This document shows positions 28,955 through 39,462 of a DNA stretch of 64,000 nucleotides, in pieces. The stretch is taken from positions 558,001 through 622,000 of the forward strand of contig NZ_LN831051.1 of the NCBI RefSeq assembly GCF_001457635.1. Direction: 5' to 3'. Origin of the DNA: Streptococcus pneumoniae. GTDB lineage: Bacteria > Bacillota > Bacilli > Lactobacillales > Streptococcaceae. Numbering within the stretch: position 1 is the stretch's first letter; each line of letters starts with the position of its first letter. The notes below the pieces were generated by a model. The model made no database searches. It saw nothing but the letters and a program-made list of their open reading frames with translations, and was not told the DNA's origin. The position numbers and the translations under genes are program-made.

Positions 28955-30106
28955 ATGGCTACATTTTATGTTCCGGCAGTCAACCTTATTGGTAAAGGTG
29001 TTGTAAATGAAGTGGGTCCTTATATCAAGGAACTTGGCTATAAAAAGGCACTTTTGGTTACAGATAAGTACATCGAAGGCAGTGATATTTTGCCTAAGGT
29101 TTTAAAACCACTGGATACAGAAGGAATCGAATATGTCATCTTTAGCGATGTAGAGCCAAACCCTACTTGTAAAAATGTCACAGATGGGGTAGCTGCTTTG
29201 CAAGAACATGGCTGTGACTTTATCATCAGTCTTGGCGGGGGTTCTCCACAGGATGCAGCTAGTTGTATTTCTATCATGGCTATAAATGGTGGAAAACCAC
29301 AGGATTATGAAGGGCTTCATAAGTCTGCTAAAAAAGGCTTGCCAGTTGTGGCTATCAATACAACGGCAGGAACTTCTGCAGAAATTACCATTAACTATGT
29401 GATTACTGATGAAGAACGCAAGGTTAAGATGGTAATGGTTGACAAGAATAGCCTTGCCTTGATTTCTGTTAATGACCCTGAATTGATGATTTCAAAACCT
29501 CAAGCCTTGACTGCTGCTACTGGTATGGATGCTCTGACTCACGCTGTTGAAGCTTTGGTAACACCTGGTGCTTATGATGTAACCAAGAAACTGTCTATTG
29601 GTGCTATTGAGCTTATCAAGGAATATCTTCCTCGTGCTGTAGCAAACGGACATGATATTGAAGCGCGTGAAGGTATGGTCAATGCCATCTTCCTTGGTGG
29701 TATGAGCTTTAATAATGCTGGTCTTGGCTATGTTCACTCAATGGCTCACCAACTCGGTGCAGTATATAATTTGCCACATGGTGTTTGCTGTGCCATGTTG
29801 CTACCAGTTATAGAACGTGAAAATGCTAAACGTGTACCAGAAGCTTTCCGCAATGTTGCCAAAGCCTTGGGACTTCATGTAGAAGGTAAATCAGATCAAG
29901 AATGTGCCGATTATGCGATTGCTGAGATTGAGAAGCTTTCTGAGACAGTAGGTATTCCTAAGAAACTGACTGAACTTGGTATTGAAGAAAAAGATTTCGA
30001 CTTTGAATACCTTTCTAAGAATGCCTTGATTGATGCCTGCGCACCAGGAAATCCATTTATGCCAACCTTAGAAGAAACGATTGCCTTTTATAAAGAGTTA
30101 TTTTAG
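28955..30106 (+). CDS. fucO: Iron-containing alcohol dehydrogenase, lactaldehyde reductase type
   Basis: Group III Fe-dependent alcohol dehydrogenase of 383 residues. NAD-binding GGGSPQDAAS lies near residue 97, and the metal-binding segments MDALTHAVEAL and the His-containing HSMAHQLGAVYNLPHG follow near 193-275. Next to a fucose operon it would reduce L-lactaldehyde to 1,2-propanediol, regenerating NAD. It has its own promoter and cre site and a strong GCAGGAGGAAAA ribosome-binding site. A general alcohol dehydrogenase role is the alternative. Confidence 0.88.
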   Translation: MATFYVPAVNLIGKGVVNEVGPYIKELGYKKALLVTDKYIEGSDILPKVLKPLDTEGIEYVIFSDVEPNPTCKNVTDGVAALQEHGCDFIISLGGGSPQDAASCISIMAINGGKPQDYEGLHKSAKKGLPVVAINTTAGTSAEITINYVITDEERKVKMVMVDKNSLALISVNDPELMISKPQALTAATGMDALTHAVEALVTPGAYDVTKKLSIGAIELIKEYLPRAVANGHDIEAREGMVNAIFLGGMSFNNAGLGYVHSMAHQLGAVYNLPHGVCCAMLLPVIERENAKRVPEAFRNVAKALGLHVEGKSDQECADYAIAEIEKLSETVGIPKKLTELGIEEKDFDFEYLSKNALIDACAPGNPFMPTLEETIAFYKELF

Positions 30107-30235
30107 CAAGAGATTGGACGACAATAGGACAATTCACCTCTAATTATTGACATTTCAGGAAAAATCGCAGTAAAAACGGCACAGCCTTCTTTAAATGTGC
30201 TATAATACTAGAAAAATACTTGTGGAGGTTCCATT

Positions 30236-31135
30236 ATGGCAATATTTTTCATGATTTTTCTGATTGTTTGTGTGCTCCTATTGGTGATAGTCACACTGAG
30301 TACAGTTTATGTGGTTCGTCAGCAGTCGGTGGCGATTATTGAACGCTTTGGGAAATACCAAAAGGTTGCTAATAGCGGTATTCATATTCGCTTGCCTTTT
30401 GGGATTGACTCGATTGCAGCACGGATTCAGTTGCGCTTGTTGCAAAGTGATATTGTGGTTGAGACTAAGACCAAGGACAATGTGTTCGTTATGATGAATG
30501 TAGCGACTCAGTACCGTGTCAACGAGCAGAGCGTGACAGATGCTTACTATAAACTCATACGTCCAGAATCTCAGATTAAATCTTATATCGAAGATGCTCT
30601 TCGCTCTTCTGTTCCAAAATTAACCTTGGATGAATTGTTTGAGAAAAAAGATGAGATTGCCCTTGAGGTTCAACACCAAGTAGCAGAAGAAATGACCACT
30701 TACGGCTACATTATCGTGAAAACCTTGATTACCAAGGTCGAACCGGATGCAGAAGTTAAGCAATCCATGAATGAAATCAATGCGGCGCAACGTAAGCGGG
30801 TCGCAGCACAAGAATTGGCGGAAGCTGACAAGATTAAAATTGTCACTGCAGCTGAAGCCGAAGCAGAAAAAGACCGCCTTCATGGTGTGGGGATTGCCCA
30901 ACAACGTAAGGCGATTGTGGATGGATTGGCAGAGTCTATCACCGAACTCAAGGAAGCCAATGTTGGCATGACAGAAGAACAAATCATGTCTATCCTCTTG
31001 ACCAACCAGTATTTGGATACCTTGAATACCTTTGCCTCTAAAGGAAATCAAACTATCTTTTTACCAAATACGCCAAATGGTGTGGATGATATCCGTACAC
31101 AAATCTTGTCAGCCCTTCGCGCTGAGAAGAAATAA
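30236..31135 (+). CDS. SPFH/band 7 (stomatin-like) membrane protein
   Basis: A 299-residue protein with one N-terminal membrane segment (residues 2-26) followed by an SPFH domain (VIERFGKYQKVANSGIHIRLPF) and an Ala/Glu-rich coiled coil near 190-235. Family members scaffold membrane microdomains; no specific role can be given. An extended -10 box (TGTGCTATAAT, about 30198-30208) precedes it. The gene ends 7 bases before a BOX element. Confidence 0.88.
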   Translation: MAIFFMIFLIVCVLLLVIVTLSTVYVVRQQSVAIIERFGKYQKVANSGIHIRLPFGIDSIAARIQLRLLQSDIVVETKTKDNVFVMMNVATQYRVNEQSVTDAYYKLIRPESQIKSYIEDALRSSVPKLTLDELFEKKDEIALEVQHQVAEEMTTYGYIIVKTLITKVEPDAEVKQSMNEINAAQRKRVAAQELAEADKIKIVTAAEAEAEKDRLHGVGIAQQRKAIVDGLAESITELKEANVGMTEEQIMSILLTNQYLDTLNTFASKGNQTIFLPNTPNGVDDIRTQILSALRAEKK

Positions 31136-31142
31136 TAGACTA

Positions 31143-31518
31143 ATACTCTTCGAAAATCTCTTCAAACCACGTCAGCGTCGCCTTGCCGTATAGATGTTAC
31201 TGACTTCGTCAGTTCTATCTGCAACCTCAAAACAGTGTTTTGAGCTGACTTCGTCAGTTCTATCTGCAACCTCAAAACAGTGTTTTGAGCTGACTTCGTC
31301 AGTTCTATCTGCAACCTCAAAACAGTGTTTTGAGCTGACTTCGTCAGTTCTATCTGCAACCTCAAAACAGTGTTTTGAGCTGACTTCGTCAGTTCTATCC
31401 ACAACCTCAAAACGGTGTTTTGAGCTGACTTCGTCAGTCTTATCTACTACCTCAAAACGGTGTTTTGAGCAACCTGTGGCTAGTTTCCTAGTTTGCTCTT
31501 TGATTTTCATTGAGTACA
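31143..31518 (+). repeat. BOX element, boxA-(boxB)5-boxC
   Basis: BoxA (31143-31212) begins ATACTCTTCGAAAATCTCTT. Five full 45-bp boxB units start at 31213 and run to 31437; units 1-4 read TATCTGCAACC and unit 5 TATCCACAACC. BoxC follows, ending TTTTCATTGAGTA. The frames open on both strands come from the 45-bp (15-codon) period and are not genes. Confidence 0.95.
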
Positions 31519-31713
31519 AAGAGCTTGGTAACAGGCTCTTTTTGTATTGCGTTTATTAAGAAAAACAAAAAACATCGATATACATTTAACTAAAAATTAT
31601 TGTATGTTATCTCCCTTAATTAGGAATGATAAGGGAATAACTAGAAAGATTTGTGAATACAAACTATTTCTGATATACAAAATATACAGTAATAATGAAT
31701 GATGGGAGATGGG

Positions 31714-32466
31714 ATGAAAGAATTTCAATTTGAGAGAAAGCAGCGTTTTTCTTTGAGGAAATATGCAATAGGAGCTTGTTCGGTCTTGCTAGGAACGAGT
31801 TTATTTTTTGCTGGTATGGGTGCTCAGCCTGTACAGGCTACAGAAACGAGTTCAGCACTAATTTCAAGTCATTATTTGGATGAGCAGGATTTATCTGAAA
31901 AGCTGAAATCTGAGTTGCAATGGTTTGAATTAGAAAACAAGCTTTTGAACTTATGGGAGCATTAGGTTACTATGAAGGATTTGTTCCTTATGTTTCAAAT
32001 CAATACAAAAACCAAGCTGAAGAAGAAGGCAAACCGCTATCTGATAAATATATTTTCGAAAAAATCTTAGGAAAAACATATGCAGCCTTCAAAAAAGATC
32101 AAATTAATGAGCGTGTCGAGAAATTAGGTAAGTTAAAACCTATTACAATAAATTACAACGGAAAATAAGAAGTAATTGATAGTAAAGAAAAATTACAAGA
32201 GCTTATGAATAAAGCCGTTAAAGATGAAGTGGCTCAAATATAATAAAATGAAATAAGAACAGGACAAATCAATCAGGACAGTCAAATCGATTTCTAAAAA
32301 TGTTTTAGAAGTAGAGGTGTACTATTCTAGTTTCAACATACTATAAAATCAGGCAATACAACGGCTAAAAAGTTTGAGTTTATCGAAATACCAGTGCAAA
32401 AACTGAAAAAAGCGATTTATAAAGCTCATCTCAAAGATTCAGATGACTTTAAACCAGAAACATCCA
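31714..32466 (+). pseudogene. Decayed Zmp-type surface zinc metalloprotease gene
   Basis: The start encodes a YSIRK-type signal peptide (FSLRKYAIGACSVLLG) and an opening ISSHYLDEQDLSEKLKSELQ, resembling the N-terminus of pneumococcal Zmp/IgA1-protease proteins. After about 75 codons the frame shifts (near 31930) into a segment reading KQAFELMGALGYYEGFVPY, which resembles the C-terminal region of these proteases, with the whole catalytic centre missing. Later stops occur at 32166 and 32240. A RUP element (32240-32346) interrupts it, and further protein-like sequence (KKFEFIEIPVQKLKK) continues to 32466, where an IS3 fragment abuts. Not functional. Family assignment is from memory. Confidence 0.8.
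32240..32346 (+). repeat. RUP element
   Basis: A 107-bp copy of the pneumococcal RUP repeat, recognised from TATAATAAAATGAAATAAGA at the left and GTACTATTCTAGTTTCAACA towards the right end, with partly complementary termini. RUPs are thought to be mobilised in trans by IS630-Spn1. It sits inside the decayed protease gene. Confidence 0.88.
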
Positions 32467-32467
32467 C

Positions 32468-32611
32468 ATAAATCTTTTTGAAAGCTGTTTGAAGCTTTGT
32501 TCTTACTTTCTTAGTTCATAGATCTGAACTTTATCTTCATAATTCAATTTCATAATAAAACACCCCAAAAGTTAGATTTATTCTGTCTAACTTTTGGGGT
32601 GCAGTTCATTA
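32468..32611 (-). mobile_element. IS3-family (IS150/IS861-like) 5' end fragment
   Basis: On the minus strand a terminal repeat (GAACTGCACCCCAAAAGTTA) begins at about 32610, and its second half repeats in inverse at 32561-32576, giving a perfect 16-bp stem. OrfA then starts at ATG 32553 with MKLNYEDKVQIYELRK, a stop at about 32503-32505, then EQSFKQLSKRF, the conserved helix-turn-helix start of this transposase group. Only the first about 28 codons remain. Confidence 0.82.
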
Positions 32612-32647
32612 ATCGGTCGATTTTTTTTTGTAGAAACAGTTGCCTGA

Positions 32648-33979
32648 TTAAGTTGCAAGTCGATAGACGGCTTCGGCATAAATATCCATAGCACGGTACA
32701 AATCTTCTAGAACGGCACATTCATTTGCCTGATGTTCTGTCTGCTTCGCTCCTGGGAATAAGGCGCCGAAGGCTACACAATTTGGCATGGTGCGAGCAAA
32801 AGTGGCACCACCGGATGAAATAGCAGGACTGTTATCGCCAGTCTTTTCTTGGTAGATTTGCATCAGTGTGCTAACGAGTTTACTGTCTTTTGCGACGTAT
32901 AGAGGCGCTAGATAGTCAAACTCTTCGTAGCGGAGTTGGTAGTTTTGTGCACATCTTGTAAGCAACTCTACTAGTTCTTCCTTGTCAGCTAAGACAGGAG
33001 TCCGAATGTCAATACGGATTTCAGAACGTTCATGATTGATCATGAGACCTGCGACATTAAAGGATAGGTGACCAGAAGGTTCATCTGCTATATCACCAAA
33101 GATTTGTCTTCCTGTGCCGTCTTGACCTGCTTGTGTTACAAGAAAACTGAGAGCAGGGTGTTCTTGGAGAGGAGCAAGAATGGTAGCTAGTCGGATGACA
33201 GCATTGATACCTTGACTAGCATCCTTAGCATGCTTTGGCACTCCGAGAACCGTTACGGTTTGTTCAGTGGTTTGGTAATCATAACCAGCTTCTTTGAGAC
33301 CGTTACAAACCTGTTCATAGAGGAGACCTTGGTAGTTGGCCTTGTCTGGTACAACGTTAAAGGCGCCTCCTACTTCAAACTCTAGTTGATCCGATCCAGG
33401 GCCATGAAGTTTGACCTGTAGAAGCCCTTTTTCAGCATAGGTCAGAGGAAAAGATGAGTCAGGTGCAAAGCCCATACTGGCCTGTTCTTCGATGGTATTG
33501 TAGCGTGCCATGCAGCGCCAGAGGGTTTCCTCATCGGTACCAAAGATAAAGCGTACGCGCTTTTTGAACTGAATACCTTGGTCCAGCAAGCTTTTTACTG
33601 CATAGAGAGCTGCGAGCGAAGGGCCTTTATCATCTTGGACACCACGTCCGAATACCCAGCCGTCTTTGATAGTTGCTTCAAATGGCGGTGTCTGCCAATC
33701 TGCTTCATCACCTGATGGAACAACATCCAAATGACAGAGAATGGCCAGAAGCTCTGCTCCCTGACCGATTTCTGCATATCCGTAATAACCTTTAGGGTCA
33801 AGATAGGTAGTGAAACCTATGTCTCGACAAATCTCTAAAGTTTTTTCTAGGACATCTTGGATTGCTTGTCCAAAAGGTGTTCCATTTTCTCCTTCATTGA
33901 GTACTGAAGGATAGGAAATCAAGGTTTTTAATGATATAAGAAATTCATCTTTAACTTGATTTGTTATATCTATTTTCAT
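32648..33979 (-). CDS. M20-family dipeptidase (Sapep/PepV type)
   Basis: Cytoplasmic zinc dipeptidase of 443 residues. The metal-binding motifs LCHLDVVPSGD (near 83) and GRGVQDDKGPSLAALYAVKSL (near 112) and the catalytic GTDEETLWRC (near 148) are present. It is the last gene of the arc-region minus-strand cluster, 21 bases after the ArcD-type transporter, so it may supply arginine from peptides to the arginine deiminase route. Full length, no defect seen. Confidence 0.9.
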   Translation of the reverse strand: MKIDITNQVKDEFLISLKTLISYPSVLNEGENGTPFGQAIQDVLEKTLEICRDIGFTTYLDPKGYYGYAEIGQGAELLAILCHLDVVPSGDEADWQTPPFEATIKDGWVFGRGVQDDKGPSLAALYAVKSLLDQGIQFKKRVRFIFGTDEETLWRCMARYNTIEEQASMGFAPDSSFPLTYAEKGLLQVKLHGPGSDQLEFEVGGAFNVVPDKANYQGLLYEQVCNGLKEAGYDYQTTEQTVTVLGVPKHAKDASQGINAVIRLATILAPLQEHPALSFLVTQAGQDGTGRQIFGDIADEPSGHLSFNVAGLMINHERSEIRIDIRTPVLADKEELVELLTRCAQNYQLRYEEFDYLAPLYVAKDSKLVSTLMQIYQEKTGDNSPAISSGGATFARTMPNCVAFGALFPGAKQTEHQANECAVLEDLYRAMDIYAEAVYRLAT

Positions 33980-34000
33980 GGAATCACCTCACTCACTATT

Positions 34001-35512
34001 TTATAGGAATGGAAGGAAGGTTCCAAGGAGAAGAAGGGCGATGGTCACTACAATAATAGCGACTACGAGTTTGCCCATGAATTTCCACCAAGTACCAATG
34101 TTGATACGTCCAAGTGCAAGAGCTCCCATCACAATACCAGATGTTGGTGCAATCAAGTTCAAGACACCTGAAGCAGATTGGTAAGCAGTGATAATCAAGC
34201 TAGGACGGACATTTACAAATTCTCCAAGTGGAGCCATGATACCCATAGTTGCGCTGGCAAGACCAGATGAAGATGGGATCAAGAATGACATAGGTAGATA
34301 GAAGATATAAGTTACAACGATAAAGACTTGTGAAGATAGACCGCTCAAGCCTTCTTTACCCCAGTTGAGGATTGTATCGGTAATCATACCGTCGTTCATG
34401 ATAACTTGAATACCACGAGCAATCGCTACGATCAAGGCAACACTGAGCAAGTCAGCAGCACCATTCATGAAGGAAGAGATAATCTTATCTTCTTTAAGAC
34501 CATAAATAACACCAATCAGGATACCCATAAAGGCAAAGAGCATTGCGCCTTCTGGGAAGTACCAAGTACCTAGTGCAGAAGTAGATGAACCGACAATATT
34601 ACCAATAACTGGAAGACCAGTCAACCAAGCATTAAAGTCATCAAAAATGGTAACGCCAAGGTCTGTCCATGGAATGAAGCTCAATACCATCAAGATGAAT
34701 GTCAACACAAATAAGAAGAGAACTGATTTTTGTTTGCTGCTAAGTGTAGATTCTACAGATGAAGATTCTTCTACGTTAAAGTGTTTCAAATCTTCTTTGC
34801 GAGTACTATAAACCAGTGACTTAGTCGGATCTTTTTGAATCTTATCCGCATAACGGTAAACAAACCAAGTACTAAGAGCAGTCAAGGTAACCCAGAAGAT
34901 CAGACGAAGTACGATACCGTCCCCTGTACCAACTCCCGCAGTCGCTGAAGCAATACCTGTCGCAAATGGATTCAGAGTAGATGCCAAACAGCCGATTTGA
35001 GAACCGAGCAAAATAATTGCAACACCAGTCAGGCTATCAAAACCAACGGCCATCATAACTGGCACAAGGAGTGGATAGAAGGCCATTGTTTCTTCCCCCA
35101 TACCATAAGTTGTACCACCGAGGGCAAACAAAGGCATCAGTACCAAAATTAACATTTTTTCGCGGCCCTTATACTTCTTCACGATAGAGGCAATCCCTAC
35201 GTCAAGAGCACCAGTTTTGTTGACAATGCCAAGGAAACCACCAACCATAAGGATGAAGAAGGCTACATCAATCGCTGCGCTCGTTTCTTTAATGAGCGAA
35301 CCTTCCTCTGGATGAGTACCTAGCATAGCCCGAATCGGTGCCATGAGGACATCCCAAATCCCTTGTGGATTTTGAGGCTGAGCCTCGTAAATACCTTCTA
35401 TAAAGGCCCCCGCAGGGATAAACCAAGTTAGCACTGCCATAATAGCAATGATTATCAATAATACGGTGTAAGATGAAGGCATCTTAAACCCTTTTTTAGC
35501 TTTTTCACTCAT
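34001..35512 (-). CDS. arcD: YfcC/ArcD-type arginine-ornithine antiporter
   Basis: A 503-residue, 12-segment membrane protein of the C4-dicarboxylate/YfcC family (opening YTVLLIIIAIMAVLTWFIP). In streptococci such a protein in the arc operon acts as the arginine/ornithine exchanger. The start ATG follows AGGAGGAAAAAC. A cre-like site and AT-rich sequence lie in the 210-bp gap upstream, suggesting some independent control from arcABC. Confidence 0.87.
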   Translation of the reverse strand: MSEKAKKGFKMPSSYTVLLIIIAIMAVLTWFIPAGAFIEGIYEAQPQNPQGIWDVLMAPIRAMLGTHPEEGSLIKETSAAIDVAFFILMVGGFLGIVNKTGALDVGIASIVKKYKGREKMLILVLMPLFALGGTTYGMGEETMAFYPLLVPVMMAVGFDSLTGVAIILLGSQIGCLASTLNPFATGIASATAGVGTGDGIVLRLIFWVTLTALSTWFVYRYADKIQKDPTKSLVYSTRKEDLKHFNVEESSSVESTLSSKQKSVLFLFVLTFILMVLSFIPWTDLGVTIFDDFNAWLTGLPVIGNIVGSSTSALGTWYFPEGAMLFAFMGILIGVIYGLKEDKIISSFMNGAADLLSVALIVAIARGIQVIMNDGMITDTILNWGKEGLSGLSSQVFIVVTYIFYLPMSFLIPSSSGLASATMGIMAPLGEFVNVRPSLIITAYQSASGVLNLIAPTSGIVMGALALGRINIGTWWKFMGKLVVAIIVVTIALLLLGTFLPFL

Positions 35513-35576
35513 TTGTTTTTCCTCCTGATGTCTAACAAAGTGTAAAAAACCAACTACTTTCTTAAATAAACATTCA

Positions 35577-35590
35577 AGAAAACGCTTTCT
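35577..35590. promoter_or_regulatory. cre-like site upstream of arcD
   Basis: AGAAAACGCTTTCT on the plus strand (AGAAAGCGTTTTCT on minus) matches the cre consensus core at 12 of 14 positions, differing only in the outer bases. It lies about 65 bases before the arcD start. Confidence 0.55.
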
Positions 35591-35722
35591 ATTTATATTT
35601 GTTTTACCATATTAAAGTCTAAAAAACTAATATCTTTTGAAATATTGTACATGTTTTCAAGAATAATTTCTAATTTGATATAAAGATACTAGAAATAGAA
35701 TACATCTTATTAGTAAAACAAC

Positions 35723-36670
35723 TTATCCTTTTTCAATAATTGTTCCGCTTTCAGATTCAATCAAGGCGCCTAGATTTTCAAGGGAAGTAATAACTGCTTT
35801 TCCTTCTGGACGACCATTGACAAAAGCGATAGCTGCTTCTACTTTTGGAAGCATGCTACCTGGTGCAAACTGATCTTGTTTGATATATTCTTCCAGCTGG
35901 GCAACATTCACATGTTCCAATTTTTCCTGGTTTGGCTTGTTGTAGTTAACAAATACATAATCTACACCTGTCAAAACGATGAAGAGGTCTGCCTCAACCA
36001 ATTCTGCCAAACGTTGGGAAGCGAAGTCTTTATCAATAACCGCTTCGACACCAGTCAAATGTCCATTGTTTTCTTTGACGACGGGAATACCGCCACCACC
36101 TGCAGCTACGACGACTTGACCACTATTTAAAAGAGTACGGATGGTTTCAATTTCTTTGATGTCAACAGGTTTTGGTGAGGCAACGACCTTACGCCAGCCA
36201 CGGCCAGCATCTTCCTTGAAAGTCGCTCCGCTCTTTTCGGCTTCTGCTTTTGCTTCTTCTTCTGAATAGAAAGGACCGATTGGTTTACTCAAATTAACAA
36301 AAGCTGGATCATTTTTATCTACGACAACTTGCGTTACAACAGAGGCAACATTTTTTTCGATGCCTTCATCCAAGAGAGCATTTTGCAAAGCATTTTTCAA
36401 CCAGAAACCGATGCTACCTTCTGTCATAGCGACAAGTGAGTCGAGTGGGAAGGCAGGGTTCTTTTCAGAGTCTGATGCCAAATGTTGGAGCAAGAGATTC
36501 CCAACTTGAGGTCCATTACCGTGAGTGATAATCAGATCATCTCCATTTTTAATCAATTTTACAAGATGCTTAGCTGTTTCAACTAAAGCTTCTTGTTGAG
36601 CCTTTGCTGATGGGTCAGAAGAAAGAATCGCATTTCCTCCCAAAGCTACTACAATTTTACGATTTGCCAT
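35723..36670 (-). CDS. arcC: Carbamate kinase
   Basis: Transfers phosphate from carbamoyl phosphate to ADP, giving ATP, ammonia and CO2: the energy-yielding last step of the arginine deiminase route. The 315-residue protein has the opening [27 protein letters not shown] near 50 and [10 protein letters not shown] near 205. The ATG follows TAAAGGAGAATT. Third gene of the arc operon, 164 bases after arcB. Confidence 0.96.
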   Translation of the reverse strand: MANRKIVVALGGNAILSSDPSAKAQQEALVETAKHLVKLIKNGDDLIITHGNGPQVGNLLLQHLASDSEKNPAFPLDSLVAMTEGSIGFWLKNALQNALLDEGIEKNVASVVTQVVVDKNDPAFVNLSKPIGPFYSEEEAKAEAEKSGATFKEDAGRGWRKVVASPKPVDIKEIETIRTLLNSGQVVVAAGGGGIPVVKENNGHLTGVEAVIDKDFASQRLAELVEADLFIVLTGVDYVFVNYNKPNQEKLEHVNVAQLEEYIKQDQFAPGSMLPKVEAAIAFVNGRPEGKAVITSLENLGALIESESGTIIEKG

Positions 36671-36834
36671 AAATTCTCCTTTATCACACTCAATAGAATG
36701 CGTTTAGATTTCAATTTAATGATTTTTCACATATTTTATAAGAAATAATAGATTACCATTACATAAAAGAGGACCGGACTAAAGCTATTAGTCGCAGCCC
36801 TCATAGCTGTTGGTAGACGGTTTATTATCTAAAA

Positions 36835-37851
36835 TTATACTTTAGGAATATAAAGGTTACCAAGTGTAGCAGCCATAACAGCTTTGATAGTGTGCATACG
36901 GTTTTCTGCTTGATCGAAGTGGCGAGCGTACTTGCTGCGGAAGACTTCGTCTGTTACTTCCATTTCTTCTACACCAAATTTTTCAGCAACGTCTTTACCA
37001 TAAACAGTGTGAGTATCGTGGAATGCTGGCAAGCAGTGTAGGAAGATCAAGTTTTCATTGCCTGCTTTTTTAACTAAGTCCATATTGACTTGGTAAGGTT
37101 TAAGAAGAGCTACACGTTCTGCGAATTTGTCTTCTTCACCCATTGATACCCAAACGTCTGTGTAAAGAACGTCTGCATCTTTAACTGCTTCATCAGCATC
37201 TTCAGTGATGAGAACATGTGCGCCACTTTCTTTAGCAAATCCTTCTGCCAATTCAACGATTTCTTTTTCTGGGAAGAGTTCTTTTGGTGAGAAGATGTGA
37301 ACATTGGCACCAAGGATAGCACCTGTTACGAGCAAGCTGTTGGCAACGTTGTTACGTCCATCACCACAGTATACCAATGTCAAGCCTTCCAAGCGACCGA
37401 AGTTTTCTTGAACAGTCAAGTAGTCAGCGAGCATTTGAGTTGGGTGCCATTCGTCAGTTAGACCGTTCCATACTGGAACGCCTGAGAATTCTGCCAATTC
37501 TTCAACCATACGTTGGCTGAATCCGCGGAATTCAATCCCGTCAAACATACGTCCCAATACTTTAGCAGTATCTTCAGTAGATTCTTTTTTACCCAACTGA
37601 ATATCATTTGCTCCGAGGTATTCTGGGTGAGCACCAAGGTCGATAGCCGCAGTTGTAAAGGCTGCACGAGTACGAGTAGATGTTTTTTCAAATAGGAGAG
37701 CGATATTCTTGCCAGCAAGGTAGTGGTGTTGAATATTGCGTTTTTTCAAATCTTTCAAGTGAGCTGAAAGACCAATAAGGTATTCTAACTCTGCACGGGT
37801 AAAGTCTTTTTCTGCTAAGAAGCTGCGTCCTTGGAATACTGAATTTGTCAT
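36835..37851 (-). CDS. arcB: Ornithine carbamoyltransferase, catabolic
   Basis: Converts citrulline and phosphate to ornithine and carbamoyl phosphate. The 338-residue protein carries the carbamoyl phosphate motif FEKTSTRTR near residue 55 and the ornithine-binding [11 protein letters not shown] near 272. It begins [18 protein letters not shown] and follows arcA by 57 bases. Confidence 0.97.
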   Translation of the reverse strand: MTNSVFQGRSFLAEKDFTRAELEYLIGLSAHLKDLKKRNIQHHYLAGKNIALLFEKTSTRTRAAFTTAAIDLGAHPEYLGANDIQLGKKESTEDTAKVLGRMFDGIEFRGFSQRMVEELAEFSGVPVWNGLTDEWHPTQMLADYLTVQENFGRLEGLTLVYCGDGRNNVANSLLVTGAILGANVHIFSPKELFPEKEIVELAEGFAKESGAHVLITEDADEAVKDADVLYTDVWVSMGEEDKFAERVALLKPYQVNMDLVKKAGNENLIFLHCLPAFHDTHTVYGKDVAEKFGVEEMEVTDEVFRSKYARHFDQAENRMHTIKAVMAATLGNLYIPKV

Positions 37852-37908
37852 TTTATTATTTCCTCTTTCTATTTTTTACATTTTCTATTGACGAATACCG
37901 AACAGCGA

Positions 37909-39138
37909 TTACACTTCTTCACGTTCAAATGGCATAGACATACAACGAGGTCCACCACGGCCCCGAACCAATTCACTTCCGCGAATCTTAATCAAGCGAA
38001 GCCCGTATTCTTCCAAAATCTTATTGGTCACGGTATTGCGGTCATAAACAACTACCACACCAGGTGCGATGGTCAAAGTGTTAGAACCGTCGTTCCATTG
38101 TTCACGCGCAGCTGCTACGATATTGCCACCACCGCAACGAATCAAATGAACTTTTTCTACACCAAGGTTTTGAGCAAGAAGTTCAGCTAAGTCACCTTTC
38201 TCTTCAACGATTTTAAGTTTTTCGTTTTCGTAAGTAACTGAGTAAACGTGAAGGTCGCCTTCGATTTCTGGGTGAATAGTGAACTTGTCATAGTCTACCA
38301 TAGTGAAGACAGTATCCAAGTGCATGAATTTACGGTTGTTAGCAAATTCAAAGGCCAAAACTTTCTTGAAGCCAACATTTTTCTTGAAGATGTTGACCAA
38401 AAGTTTTTCGATAGAAGCTGCGTCTGTACGTTGAGAGATACCTACTGCAAGGACGTCTTTAGAAAGAACTAGCTCGTCTCCACCTTCGATACGCGTATCT
38501 TCTTCACGGTTGTAGACCAAATCCACTTTTCCGCCATAGATTGGGTGGTATTTGAAGATATACTTACCGTAGAGTGTTTCACGGTTACGAGTGTCTGCAA
38601 ACATGTGGTTAAGCGATACGGCGTTTCCAATTGTTGCAAATGGGTCGCGAGTGAAATAGAGGTTTGGCATCGGGTCAATTGCAAATGGATAATCTGATTC
38701 AACTAAGTCAGTTAGATCTTTAGCTTCGTCAGGAATTTCTGGCAATTCAACTTTTTGAATCCCAGCCATTGTTTTTTCAACCAATTCTTGGTTGTCCTTG
38801 ATGCCGTGAAGTAATTCACGAATAGCAACCTTGGTTTGACGATCACGGATGTTGGCTTCGTCTAAGTATTCCTCGATAAATTGATCGCGGATTTCTGGAG
38901 AGGTCAATGATTCAGCAGCGAGTTGTTCTAGGTAGAGAACCTCAATTCCTTCATCGCGAAGAGCTTGGGCAAATGCATCATGTTCTTTTTGAGCATCTTC
39001 CAAGAAAGGAATATCATCAAAAAGAAGCCTTTCAAGATAGTCCGGCAACAAGTTTTCTAACTCCTTGCCTGGACGGTGCAACATAACTTTTTTCAGTTTC
39101 CCAATTTCTGAGAAGACCTGAATTGGATGTGAAGACAT
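37909..39138 (-). CDS. arcA: Arginine deiminase
   Basis: Hydrolyses arginine to citrulline and ammonia, first step of the route. At 409 residues it is full length, with family segments [13 protein letters not shown] (near 160), [18 protein letters not shown] (catalytic His) and the catalytic Cys399 in RCMSMPFER. The ATG follows TAAGGAGGAAAATAC. Promoter with cre-like and ArgR-like elements upstream. In pneumococcus the gene contributes to acid tolerance and, in some strains, is degraded; here it is intact. Confidence 0.97.
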   Translation of the reverse strand: MSSHPIQVFSEIGKLKKVMLHRPGKELENLLPDYLERLLFDDIPFLEDAQKEHDAFAQALRDEGIEVLYLEQLAAESLTSPEIRDQFIEEYLDEANIRDRQTKVAIRELLHGIKDNQELVEKTMAGIQKVELPEIPDEAKDLTDLVESDYPFAIDPMPNLYFTRDPFATIGNAVSLNHMFADTRNRETLYGKYIFKYHPIYGGKVDLVYNREEDTRIEGGDELVLSKDVLAVGISQRTDAASIEKLLVNIFKKNVGFKKVLAFEFANNRKFMHLDTVFTMVDYDKFTIHPEIEGDLHVYSVTYENEKLKIVEEKGDLAELLAQNLGVEKVHLIRCGGGNIVAAAREQWNDGSNTLTIAPGVVVVYDRNTVTNKILEEYGLRLIKIRGSELVRGRGGPRCMSMPFEREEV

Positions 39139-39182
39139 GTATTTTCCTCCTTAAAAATTTTGACTTGGCACCATTTTGGGTA

Positions 39183-39225
39183 CCGCTTACATGTATGTTA
39201 TAACGCAATTCCTAGGTAATGTCAA
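39183..39225 (-). promoter_or_regulatory. arcA promoter with cre-like site
   Basis: On the minus strand TTGACA (39220-39225) and TATAAC (39197-39202) are 17 bases apart. Just downstream, TGTAAGCGGTACCC (39183-39196) matches the cre consensus except towards its right end, a location suited to CcpA repression of transcript start. Confidence 0.72.
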
Positions 39226-39276
39226 TGGCTATAATTTCTCGGAAAATAATATAAATTATGATGTTTAGCACAATTT

Positions 39277-39297
39277 TATGTTATTATACATAACATA
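39277..39297. promoter_or_regulatory. Candidate ArgR/AhrC operator
   Basis: TATGTTA (39277-39283) and TAACATA (39291-39297) form a perfect inverted repeat around TTATACA, about 55 bases upstream of the arcA -35 box. AT-rich palindromes of this type serve as ARG boxes in streptococci. A further similar half-site (GATACAAATGCATAAA) lies just beyond. Confidence 0.5.
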
Positions 39298-39462
39298 GGA
39301 TAGTATACATAGATACAAATGCATAAACTTCTATAAAAAGGATATAAAATTTTTTTAAAAAATTTTTCAAAAAATATACAAATGACCAAAAAGTGTCCAA
39401 TTATCATCTGGTTATCACTTGGATCTGTATAAAGAGAAATGTTTGTGTGAAAGGATAAAAAG

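Noticed and set aside
30620..31051. 143-codon minus-strand frame inside the SPFH gene
   Set aside because: Antisense shadow of the coiled-coil region, with low-complexity composition.
31162..31559. Repetitive open frames on both strands
   Set aside because: Same cause: boxB units of the BOX element at 31143-31518.
36671..36834. Regulatory RNA between arcC and arcB
   Set aside because: Some inverted repeats around AGTCGCAGCCCTCATAG, but no consistent stem, promoter or terminator could be supported.
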